DNA of 8,899 bases from an uncultured Gemmatimonadota bacterium (GTDB lineage Bacteria; Gemmatimonadota; Gemmatimonadetes; Gemmatimonadales; Gemmatimonadaceae), in assembly GCA_946479995.1 (NCBI GenBank), contig CAMLIU010000044.1, forward strand, positions 1-8,899. The letters run 5' to 3'. Below the pieces are notes generated by a model. The model was given only the letters and a program-made list of their open reading frames with translations. It was not told where the DNA came from and ran no database searches. The translations under genes and the position numbers were made by a program. Below, one piece after another: positions 1 through 6,161 of this stretch; within the stretch, counting starts at the first letter, position 1, and each line of letters starts with the position of its first letter.

Positions 1-779
1 CCGCACTTGGCGAGCTTGATGTTGATCCCGTCCACCACGCCGGCGAGCTTCGGGATGTCAGCCGCCACGAGGCAGCTCTCGTCCGCCACGATCGGCAGCG
101 CCGAGCGCTCGCGCACGAAGCGAAGTCCCTCGATGTCGTCCGGCGGCAGCGGCTGCTCCACGAACTCGACGCCGAGCTCCTGGAGAATCGGCACCATGTG
201 CAGCGCGTGCTTCGGAGTCCACGCGGCGTTGGCGTCCACGCGCAGCACCTTGTCCGGCGCCAGCTCTCGCACCACGCGCACGATGCGCTCGTCCCAGCTG
301 CTCCCCAGCTTGATCTTGAGCACCGGATACTGCGCCGCGTCGGCCACGCGCTGGCGCAGCGTCGCTTCATCCGGCGCAATGGCGATGGTGAAGCTCGTCA
401 GCGGGGCATCGGCGGGATCCAGCCCCCACAGCTTGTAGACCGGCACGCCGAGCCGCTTGCCCATCATGTCGTGCAGCGCGCCGCTGATCGCCGCGCGCGC
501 CGAGCCGTTGAAGCGGATGGCGCGGGTGAGCGCATGCTCCAGCGCCTCCAGCGACCACCCGTCGGCGTCCTTCAGCACGTCGGCGAAGATCGGCAGGACG
601 TCCACCACGGTGTCGGCCGTCTCGCCGTAGAAGCGGCTCGGGGCGGCCTCGCCCCAGCCGGTGGCGCCGTCCTTCGCCGTGAGGGTGACGCGCACCACGC
701 GGTACTCGCTCGAGCCCCCGCGGGCGATGATGAACGGGTTCTTCGTGCGAAGGGTGACGATTTCGTGCTCGAGCTTCAT
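1..779 (-). CDS. Dipeptide epimerase (L-Ala-D/L-Glu epimerase-like, enolase superfamily), C-terminus cut by window edge
   Basis: Reading the minus strand from the ATG at 779 gives 259 residues that run off the left edge; the family is usually about 340-360 residues long. The protein begins MKLEHEIVTLRTKNPF, as expected for the capping domain of this family. The barrel carries the enolase-superfamily residues: the KIK pair (K155, K157), metal ligands D182 (VDAN), E208 (VEQP) and D233 (VADES), and the second catalytic lysine K255 (NIKL) just before the cut. The TSFTIAI segment at 128-134 is typical of dipeptide epimerases. Such enzymes interconvert the stereochemistry of the second residue of dipeptides such as L-Ala-D-Glu, usually in recycling of peptidoglycan peptides in the cytoplasm. 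The exact dipeptide cannot be read because the C-terminal specificity residues are outside the window. The start lies 8 nt after the kinase TAA stop and has no clear Shine-Dalgarno, so coupling to the kinase is inferred. Confidence 0.93.
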   Translation of the reverse strand, partial: MKLEHEIVTLRTKNPFIIARGGSSEYRVVRVTLTAKDGATGWGEAAPSRFYGETADTVVDVLPIFADVLKDADGWSLEALEHALTRAIRFNGSARAAISGALHDMMGKRLGVPVYKLWGLDPADAPLTSFTIAIAPDEATLRQRVADAAQYPVLKIKLGSSWDERIVRVVRELAPDKVLRVDANAAWTPKHALHMVPILQELGVEFVEQPLPPDDIEGLRFVRERSALPIVADESCLVAADIPKLAGVVDGINIKLAKC

Positions 780-787
780 CGGGACGG

Positions 788-1780
788 TTACGTGAGTGGT
801 CGGCGTGCCAGCCCTGCGGCACGCATCGCGGCGATGTCAGCGCTCTGCGACAGGAAGCCGAGCAGCGCGTCGGCGAGCTCGCTGCCGCGCTCGTAGCGGT
901 CGTCGGGCGACTTCTCCAGGCAGCGCATGACGATGGTGGTGAGTCCCTGCGGCAGGCGCGAGTCGATCTCCGGCAGCGGCACCGGCTTCTCGTGCACGTG
1001 CTTGTAGCCCACGGAGAAAGCGTCGGCGCCGTCGAAGGGAGGAAAGCCGACGAGCGCCTCGTACATCACCACGCCCAGCGCGTAGAGATCGCTGCGCCCG
1101 TCCACCAGCTTCCCCATCGCCTGCTCGGGGCTCATGTAGTGCGGCGTGCCCATGGCGCGCCCGCTCGCCGTGAGCCGGCCGTGGAAGCGAGCCGTGGCGA
1201 TGCCGAAGTCGGTGATGAAGGCGTTGCCCTCGTCGTCGAACAGGATGTTGTCCGGCTTCACGTCGCGGTGCACCACGCCGCGCACGTGGGCGTGCTCGAG
1301 GGCAACCGCCACCTGCGCCGCGGCCGCTGCCGTGACCTCGGGCGCCACCGCGCGCTCGCGCTGCACGCGGTCGGCGAGCGATCCGCCACTCAGGAAGGGC
1401 ATGACGATGTACACCGTCTCCCCCTGCTGGCCGAAGTCGAGCACGGGACAGATGAACGGGTGCACCAGCCGCGCCGCTGCCTCCGCCTCGCGGCGGAAGC
1501 GCTCCGTCATCTCGCCATCGCGGGCGAGGTGCGCGTGCAGCACCTTCACCACCACCTCGCGGGCGAGGGGCATCTGCTCGGCGCGGAACACCGTCGCCAT
1601 GCCGCCCCCGCCGAGCCGGCGAAGGATGCGGTACCGGCTGCCGGTGGCGCGGCGCAGCGCGCTGATCTCGTCGTCGGGCTTCTCGAGCGGGACGCCGCTC
1701 ACGTCGGGAAGAGGACCGCCGCACCGGCTGCAGGTCGCAGCGAGGGCGCGGTTCCACGTGCCGCAGTCGGGACAGAACAT
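788..1780 (-). CDS. Ser/Thr protein kinase with N-terminal zinc ribbon, soluble
   Basis: This 330-residue protein starts with a four-cysteine zinc ribbon (C3, C6, C17, C20; CPDCG and CSRCG) followed by a full Hanks-type kinase domain at about 50-310. Visible kinase elements are the glycine loop LGGGGMATV (56-64), ATP-anchoring K79, helix-C E98, the catalytic loop HRDVKPDN (171-178), DFG (191-193), GTPHYMSPEQ (211-220), D231 and R296. All key catalytic residues are present, so an active kinase is expected. There is no transmembrane segment or extracellular sensor domain, unlike PknB-type receptor kinases; the zinc ribbon is the only accessory domain and may recruit a partner or nucleic acid (inference). 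The ATG lies 1 nt after the stop of the GvpL/F-like gene, with a GGAG 6 nt upstream, so the two are surely co-translated. The gene ends in TAA, 8 nt before the epimerase. Its substrate is unknown; the GvpL/F-like neighbour is an obvious candidate. Confidence 0.95.
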   Translation of the reverse strand: MFCPDCGTWNRALAATCSRCGGPLPDVSGVPLEKPDDEISALRRATGSRYRILRRLGGGGMATVFRAEQMPLAREVVVKVLHAHLARDGEMTERFRREAEAAARLVHPFICPVLDFGQQGETVYIVMPFLSGGSLADRVQRERAVAPEVTAAAAAQVAVALEHAHVRGVVHRDVKPDNILFDDEGNAFITDFGIATARFHGRLTASGRAMGTPHYMSPEQAMGKLVDGRSDLYALGVVMYEALVGFPPFDGADAFSVGYKHVHEKPVPLPEIDSRLPQGLTTIVMRCLEKSPDDRYERGSELADALLGFLSQSADIAAMRAAGLARRPLT

Positions 1781-1781
1781 C

Positions 1782-2393
1782 TCAGGCTCCGAGCTGCATC
1801 TGCACGAAGTCGTAGGGCGGCCACGGCCCGGTGAGCTCGAAGCGGAGCTCCGGAGTCTGCTTCCCCTGCTCCTCCACCTCGTGGCTGAAGTCGGCCCACC
1901 GCTCGTTGTCCACGAGGAAGGCGGCGCTCACCACGATGCCGGTGAGCTTCTCGGTGCGGAGCGCCACCGACGACACCGACGCGCGGCGCAGCACGCGGAG
2001 GCTCTCCGCCGCCGCCGCGGCGAGGTCGGCGCCGACCTCGCGCTCGTCCACCTCGCCGGGCCGCCACACGTGCACGCGCGCCGCGGTCCGGTTGTCCACG
2101 AAGTTCAGCGCGTCCGAGAGGGCGACGAAATGCAGCTCGAGCCAGCGCTGCACGGCGTCGCGGGACCGGAAGATCACCCCCATCGGCGCGGGGAGCATCG
2201 GTCCGCGGTGGTTGTAGGCCTCCACCACCGCGGCGAAGTGGTCGACCTGCTCGGGCGTGGCGTCCTGGCGCGCGTACGGGCTCTGCCCGCACACGGCGGC
2301 CACGTCGCGCACGACGATCAGCTCCGTGTCGGGCACGGGGGGTCGCACGTCGTGGGATTCCTGGAAGGTCACGCCGAACAGGGTCAGTGCCAC
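1782..2393 (-). CDS. GvpL/GvpF-family (gas vesicle protein-like) protein
   Basis: This 203-residue protein has the two-domain GvpF/L signature. The N-terminal half starts ALTLFGV and carries MLPAPMGVIFRSRDAV at about 66-81, corresponding to the family's LPxxfGxvf element. The C-terminal half ends in the hallmark TGPWPPYDFV (188-197), preceded by the AAFLVDNERWADF strand-helix unit at 157-169. In gas-vesicle producers GvpF and GvpL are accessory proteins that bind the shell protein GvpA or its nucleation complex. No gvpA, gvpN, gvpK or other gvp gene is visible, so a flotation role cannot be assumed. The GTG start is the first possible one, because an in-frame TGA lies at 2402-2400; a GAGG sits 4 nt before it. 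It is followed after 1 nt by the zinc-ribbon kinase. It contains no signal peptide or membrane helix and is probably cytoplasmic. Family membership is well supported; function is open. Confidence 0.87.
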   Translation of the reverse strand: MALTLFGVTFQESHDVRPPVPDTELIVVRDVAAVCGQSPYARQDATPEQVDHFAAVVEAYNHRGPMLPAPMGVIFRSRDAVQRWLELHFVALSDALNFVDNRTAARVHVWRPGEVDEREVGADLAAAAAESLRVLRRASVSSVALRTEKLTGIVVSAAFLVDNERWADFSHEVEEQGKQTPELRFELTGPWPPYDFVQMQLGA

Positions 2394-2420
2394 GAGGCCT
2401 CACCGGGCGGGCTGGAGGGA

Positions 2421-2439
2421 GCCGGCGGGGTACGCCGGC
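2421..2439 (-). other. Perfect GC hairpin in the 5' leader of the GvpL/F-like gene
   Basis: On the minus strand GCCGGCG, a 5-nt loop (TACCC) and CGCCGGC form a perfect 7-bp stem inside the 106-nt gap between the methyltransferase stop and the GvpL/F-like start. No T-run follows it, so it is not a classical intrinsic terminator. It could weakly terminate the methyltransferase transcript, or act as a 5'-end mRNA structure about 27 nt upstream of the GTG start. In DNA this GC-rich a 7-bp stem can occur by chance, so only the structure itself is certain. Confidence 0.4.
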
Positions 2440-2445
2440 CCGGGG

Positions 2446-2481
2446 AAACTAACCGTAGACGCGGCGGGGACGCCATGCGAA
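2446..2481 (-). promoter_or_regulatory. Weak promoter candidate before the GvpL/F-like - kinase - epimerase genes
   Basis: In the only real intergenic gap, minus-strand TTCGCA (2481-2476; four of six matches to TTGACA) is followed after 18 nt by TACGGT (2457-2452; T, A and final T match the -10 consensus). An adjacent TAGTTT (2451-2446) is an alternative -10. Transcription from either would begin just ahead of the 2421-2439 hairpin. The location makes sense for a new transcription unit, but the match is weak and the promoter consensus of this organism is unknown. Confidence 0.25.
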
Positions 2482-2499
2482 ACGCTGGGTGCAGGCCCC

Positions 2500-3312
2500 T
2501 CACGCCTCCCGCGGATGTGGCCACTTCACCCCCGCCACGAGCTGGAATCCAAGTGCCCGCTCCCGCGACAGGTCCTCCAGCAGCTCGAGCTCACGCTTCA
2601 CCGCCCCGCGCGCCGCGCGCCAACCGCGCCGCCGCCACGCGCTGCCGGTGATCTGCGCCTTCTCGCGCCAGGTCAACGCGGGCATGGCTGTCTCCGGCGT
2701 GCGCGCGCCAGCCGACGGTCCGCCGTCGCTCCAGTCCTGCACCACGAGGTCCACCAGACCGGCCGCACGGAGCATCTGCTTCCACTCCACGAGCAGCCGC
2801 GGCGTGAGGCCGAGCCGCTGCACCAGCTCCTCACGGTCCCCGCTCGCGATCTCCGATGTCCAGGTGGGAAGCAGCACCACCACGCGTCCGAGCGGCTTCG
2901 TGACGCGAACGAGCTCCGAGAGGGCCCGGGCCGGATCGCCTGCCGCCGCAATGTTCGGTTCGGCGATGGCCGCATCGAACACCGCCGTCTCGTGCGGCAG
3001 GTCGTCGAGGGGCGCGACCTCGAAGACGACGATCCCCTGTGCCGGCGATTCCCGCCGTCGTGCTTCCGCCTGCGCGATGCGCCTCGGGTCGGGATCCACC
3101 CCCGTCACCGCCGCGCCGGTGCGCGCGGCGAGCCACTCCGCCGTCACGCCGTCACCGCTCCCGGCGAGGAGCAGCTCCATCCCTCCCTTCGCCTCGGTGA
3201 GGGCGGCGACCTCCCGATACAGCTCCTCCCCCGTCGCCCGCCAGCGCCCAATCGTGACCAGCTGGACGAGGCGCAGGACGACAGGAATCGGGGGTGCGGC
3301 GATCTGTGGCAC
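2500..3312 (-). CDS. Class I SAM-dependent methyltransferase
   Basis: This 270-residue protein has a Rossmann-type methyltransferase core. Motif I is MELLLAGSGDGV (45-56), the acidic end of strand 2 is in GVDPDP (D73), the motif II region is FDAAIAEPNIA (112-122) and the post-core strand is LVRVTKPLGRVVVLLP (134-149). A helical N-terminus of about 40 residues precedes the core, and a basic C-terminal stretch (about 215-250, rich in Arg/Trp/Lys) follows it. The target is not readable; the layout resembles the UbiE/small-molecule methyltransferase class (inference). The start is a GTG 29 nt after the deacetylase stop; no Shine-Dalgarno is seen before it, and the first internal Met (45) would remove part of the fold. 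It ends at a TGA followed by the 106-nt gap. It may be read through from the deacetylase operon or use its own promoter. Confidence 0.85.
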   Translation of the reverse strand: MPQIAAPPIPVVLRLVQLVTIGRWRATGEELYREVAALTEAKGGMELLLAGSGDGVTAEWLAARTGAAVTGVDPDPRRIAQAEARRRESPAQGIVVFEVAPLDDLPHETAVFDAAIAEPNIAAAGDPARALSELVRVTKPLGRVVVLLPTWTSEIASGDREELVQRLGLTPRLLVEWKQMLRAAGLVDLVVQDWSDGGPSAGARTPETAMPALTWREKAQITGSAWRRRGWRAARGAVKRELELLEDLSRERALGFQLVAGVKWPHPREA

Positions 3313-3318
3313 CCGTCG

Positions 3319-3324
3319 AAGATA
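3319..3324 (-). promoter_or_regulatory. Candidate leaderless -10 element before the methyltransferase
   Basis: The 29-nt gap upstream of the methyltransferase holds an AT-richer patch reading TTGTAGTATCTT on the minus strand, striking against the GC-rich surroundings. TATCTT (four of six matches to TATAAT) ends exactly 6 nt before the GTG start, the spacing expected if transcription starts on the G of the start codon. This fits the missing Shine-Dalgarno. No convincing -35 lies 16-18 nt upstream, so the call is tentative. Confidence 0.3.
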
Positions 3325-3341
3325 CTACAACGACCGGGCGC

Positions 3342-4277
3342 TCAGCCGGCGACCAGGCCCTGCATGTGCCGCACGCACGCCTCGCCCAGCCGGTCGGGCG
3401 CGTAGCCGCCCTCCATGGCGCTCACCACCCGCCCCCCGCACCACTGCTCGGCGCGACTCACCATCTCGCTCGTCAGACGCCCCACGTCGTCCATCTCGAG
3501 GGTGAAGCCGCCGAGCGGATCACCGGCGAGGGAATCGAATCCCGCCGAGATGATCAGGAGATCGGGAGTGAAGCCCATCGTGGCCTCGTCCACCGCGCGC
3601 AGGAACTCACTCACGTACCGCTCGCGCGGCAGGCCGGCGGCGAGCGGCACGTTCCACACGCTGCCGTGAGGACCGCGATCGTCTGCCGCACCGGTACCGG
3701 GGTACCAGGGCCACTGATGCATGGAGACGAAATGGATGTCCGGCGTGTCCTGCACCAGCGCCTGCGTCCCGTTGCCATGGTGGACGTCCCAGTCCACGAT
3801 CAGCACCCGGTCCGCGCCATGGCGCTCGCGCGCGTAGTGCGCGCCGATGGCGACGTTGCCGAACAGGCAGAATCCCATCCCCGCTCCGCGCAGCGCATGG
3901 TGGCCCGGCGGGCGCACGGCGCAGAAGCTCCGCCGCGGCCCTTCCCCGAACGCGAGGTCGATCGCGTCGAGCACCGCGCCGGCGCCGGCAGTGCCGGCGT
4001 CCCACGAGCCCTCGCTCTCCACCGTGTCGGCATCAAGGCGTCCGCCTCCCGCCTGCGCGAGGTCGCGCACCATGGTGATGTACGCCGGATCGTGCGCGAG
4101 GGCGAGCTCCTCTTCCGTGGCATGACGCGACTCCCGGTGCTCGAGCGCGCCGAACAGGTCGAAGTCGTTGCGGAGCGCGCGCGTCACCGCGCGCAGGCGG
4201 CCGACGTGCTCGGGATGGCCCCACCCGGTGTCGTGGCGGCCGCAGTCGGAATTGGAGATGAACGCGACGGTGCTCAT
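3342..4277 (-). CDS. Histone deacetylase family protein (AcuC / acetylpolyamine amidohydrolase-like)
   Basis: This 311-residue zinc-dependent deacetylase is of normal length for the bacterial family. It shows HPEHVGRL (21-28), the catalytic His pair in RPPGHHA (H126, H127), the GFCLFGNVAIGA strand-helix (135-146), VDWDVHHGNGTQ (161-172; zinc ligands D164 and H166), SAGFDSLAGDP (244-254; third zinc ligand D248) and EGGY (289-292; Y292 stabilising the transition state). All catalytic positions are intact, so the protein should remove acetyl or related acyl groups from a lysine, polyamine or small-molecule amide. It lacks a signal peptide and is cytoplasmic. The ATG overlaps the stop of the preceding membrane-protein gene (ATGA), with GGAG 4 nt upstream, so it is the fifth gene of the envelope-type operon. 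The link between the deacetylase and the membrane proteins is unexplained. Confidence 0.96.
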   Translation of the reverse strand: MSTVAFISNSDCGRHDTGWGHPEHVGRLRAVTRALRNDFDLFGALEHRESRHATEEELALAHDPAYITMVRDLAQAGGGRLDADTVESEGSWDAGTAGAGAVLDAIDLAFGEGPRRSFCAVRPPGHHALRGAGMGFCLFGNVAIGAHYARERHGADRVLIVDWDVHHGNGTQALVQDTPDIHFVSMHQWPWYPGTGAADDRGPHGSVWNVPLAAGLPRERYVSEFLRAVDEATMGFTPDLLIISAGFDSLAGDPLGGFTLEMDDVGRLTSEMVSRAEQWCGGRVVSAMEGGYAPDRLGEACVRHMQGLVAG

Positions 4278-5566
4278 GATGCTCCACGAAAGCGGCGCGA
4301 CGCCGTCTCGGCAAGCAGGGCGACCAGCACGAGCACGAGCAGCACGAGTGGAAGCCGGTTCGACGTCGAGCCCCCCGACGGTGCCGACGCGCTGGATGGC
4401 GCACCGAGCGCGGCGACGAGGGCGGCGCGCGGTGCAGCGTCGCTGCGGCCGCTCGCTGCGCTATCCGGCGAGGCACGTTCCGGCGCCACGAGTCCGGTCA
4501 TGCGAGACCACCACGCGCGGTGCGCATCCTCGCCGGCGCTCCCATCCTGCATCCGCCAGCGCCAGCTCTCGTCGTACCCCACGGCAGCGGCACGTCCTGT
4601 CCCGGCGCGGCGAATCGCCACCACCACGCCGGCCGCCTGACGCTCGAGCGGCACCGCATCGTCGCGCATCGCGACGAGCGGGCGCAGGGGAAGATCGGCG
4701 CGCGTAAGCGTATCGCCCTCCAGCAGTATGCGGCCGGGCCGGCGCGCTCCCGCCCGGGCCGGTGCGATGCCCCGCAGCACGCCTACATCGAGCGCACTGC
4801 CGACGATCACCGCACCCCCGCCTTGCGCCACGAACCGCGTGATCGCCGGAGCGAGATCGGCCGCCGTGCTGTCGAGCGCGATCACGGCGTCGTAGCGCGC
4901 CGTGTCCAGCGGCAGCAGGGACGCATCCACCACCGACACTCCCGGCGCGACGGGGAGCCGCCCGCGCACCCGCCATCCCGCCTCGCCGAGTGCGGCCAGC
5001 ACGAACCGGCTCTCCCACCCCGCCCTGCCGAGCACGAGCACGTCCCGGCGATCGGTGCGCGCCGGCAGGGACGACGACGCATCGAAGCTCGACTGACGTG
5101 CCGTCAGCGGACCCACGAGGTCCGATGCCTCGACCCTCGCGCCCTTCGCGGCGCGGATGCTGTCGATCACTCCGACCGAATCGCGAAGCACCACCACGTC
5201 GCCACTGTCCGCCACCACGCGCACGTGCACCCGCCCCGCCGGCTCCCGCGCGCGCTCCGCGGACAGGGCCATCGCCGGCACGTCGCCCCGCCAGCTCACA
5301 CGGACGCCGGTGTTGCGCAGCGCGGCGAGCCACGAGCGCTCCATCGCCGGAACCGCTCCATCCACGTCCACGTCCAATGCGCCCGCCTGCGGCGAGGCGG
5401 TCACGCGCCGAAGCGCCTCGCCGAGCGTGGACGCGCGCGTCGCCACGCTGCCTGCTCCTGGCCGACCGGCGCGTATGCTCCGCCACAGGGCGAACGCCAG
5501 CACGGTCACGAGCGCGAGCCGCAGCGCCCACTCCACTCCCCGACGCCACTCAGCGCGTGAGGGCAT
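4274..5566 (-). CDS. Membrane protein with glutamine-amidotransferase-like domain, two TM anchors
   Basis: This 430-residue protein has an N-terminal membrane segment (about 13-32), a large predicted extracytoplasmic region and a C-terminal membrane segment (about 404-419) followed by a short basic tail. The middle (about 175-335) looks like a class I glutamine-amidotransferase-like fold: DVLVLGRAGWESRFVL, YDAVIALD, ITRFVAQGGGAVIVGSA, then GYDESWRWRMQ (330-340) and AHRAWWSRMTGLV (348-360), the WRWR-then-aromatic pattern of proteins in BatA/DUF4159 operons. The nucleophilic cysteine expected of true amidotransferases is absent; the protein has no cysteine at all, so a binding or structural role is more likely. 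A low-complexity 360-400 linker rich in Ala/Ser precedes the last helix. The ATG at 5566 overlaps the DUF4159 stop by 17 nt; a GTG at 5536, past that stop, is an alternative start. The family call is by pattern and context. Confidence 0.72.
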   Translation of the reverse strand: MPSRAEWRRGVEWALRLALVTVLAFALWRSIRAGRPGAGSVATRASTLGEALRRVTASPQAGALDVDVDGAVPAMERSWLAALRNTGVRVSWRGDVPAMALSAERAREPAGRVHVRVVADSGDVVVLRDSVGVIDSIRAAKGARVEASDLVGPLTARQSSFDASSSLPARTDRRDVLVLGRAGWESRFVLAALGEAGWRVRGRLPVAPGVSVVDASLLPLDTARYDAVIALDSTAADLAPAITRFVAQGGGAVIVGSALDVGVLRGIAPARAGARRPGRILLEGDTLTRADLPLRPLVAMRDDAVPLERQAAGVVVAIRRAGTGRAAAVGYDESWRWRMQDGSAGEDAHRAWWSRMTGLVAPERASPDSAASGRSDAAPRAALVAALGAPSSASAPSGGSTSNRLPLVLLVLVLVALLAETASRRFRGAS

Positions 5567-6161
5567 ACACCACCAGGTTCACGGCGAACTTCGTGTTGTC
5601 CACCGAGAGAAAGCGCTTGTTGTCGGGGTGGTAGTTCCACTCCGAGCTGTAGTCCTTGCTGCTGTAGATGAGCGACAGCCTTCCCTCGTGCTCGGCGCCG
5701 GAGAGCGTCTTGTGCACCAGGTTGTCCCCCCAGCCGTTCAGCTCGTGCGACGTGGTGGGAGGGCCGTCCTCGAAGGTGAAGAAGCAGCGATAGAGTGGGT
5801 GCCGGTTGGAGATGCCGCGGAGCGGGCCGTACACCCGCGTCAGCTCCTCGGTGGCCGTCTTGTGGAACACACCGTCGATGTCGTGGTTGTGGTCGTCCAC
5901 GAAAAGCAGCCCGCCACGCTCGGCAAAGGCGCGCAGGTTGTCGCGTTCCGCCGCGGTGAGGCGCACCGGCAGGTGACCGGTGAGGAACACGAGCGGATAG
6001 CGGAACAGCGCCGGCGCGGACAGCGGCACGATCACGCCGGTCGGGGCCACGTCGATGGAGGTGTAGCGCGCCACCGAGTCGATCACGTTGGCGGGGACCA
6101 TCGGCGCGCTGTCCCAGTCGCCGGAATCATACTGCGCGGTGGCGAACACGAAGTCGCTCAT
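5550..6161 (-). CDS. DUF4159 domain protein
   Basis: This 203-residue protein is almost entirely one DUF4159 domain. It begins MSDFVFATAQYDSGDW and shows YPLVFLTGHLPVRLT, the glycine-aspartate element AERGGLLFVDDHNHDID, HPLYRCFFTFEDGPP and the C-terminal GRLSLIYSSKDYSSEWNYH and DNTKFAVNLVVYALTR blocks typical of the family. DUF4159 is thought to adopt a GATase-like alpha/beta fold; no enzymatic activity is established. The start chosen overlaps the stop of the DUF4175-like gene (ATGA), with GGAG 9 nt upstream; an in-frame ATG 25 codons earlier would add an Arg/Ala-rich stretch with no likeness to the family. No signal peptide or membrane helix is seen, although many homologues are exported and both flanking products are membrane-anchored. 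It probably works with them as part of the MoxR/BatA-type cassette. Confidence 0.92.
   Translation of the reverse strand: MSDFVFATAQYDSGDWDSAPMVPANVIDSVARYTSIDVAPTGVIVPLSAPALFRYPLVFLTGHLPVRLTAAERDNLRAFAERGGLLFVDDHNHDIDGVFHKTATEELTRVYGPLRGISNRHPLYRCFFTFEDGPPTTSHELNGWGDNLVHKTLSGAEHEGRLSLIYSSKDYSSEWNYHPDNKRFLSVDNTKFAVNLVVYALTR

Noticed and set aside
367..822. 151-residue minus-strand frame overlapping the kinase end and epimerase start
   Set aside because: It is out of frame with the epimerase, which shows the full enolase-superfamily motif set from the ATG at 779; this frame is Arg-rich with no motif.
837..1757. 306-residue minus-strand frame inside the kinase gene
   Set aside because: Frame-shifted shadow of the kinase; extremely Arg/Ala/Gly-rich, whereas the kinase frame carries every Hanks motif.
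1146..2651. 501-residue open frame on the plus strand
   Set aside because: It lies antisense to the kinase and GvpL/F-like genes, is Arg/Ala/His-rich with no family motif, and spans the intergenic gap; it is explained by high GC and few stop codons.
3692..3708. Two nearby GGTACC palindromes
   Set aside because: They lie inside the deacetylase coding sequence (WYPGTGA region) and fit its codons; no sign of a regulatory site.
4317..4352. Repetitive CTCGTG-like stretch on the minus strand
   Set aside because: It encodes the Leu/Val-rich C-terminal membrane helix of the GATase-like protein; codon bias explains the repetition.
3294..4640. 448-residue open frame on the plus strand
   Set aside because: Antisense to the deacetylase, whose catalytic motifs are all intact on the minus strand; composition is that of a shadow frame.
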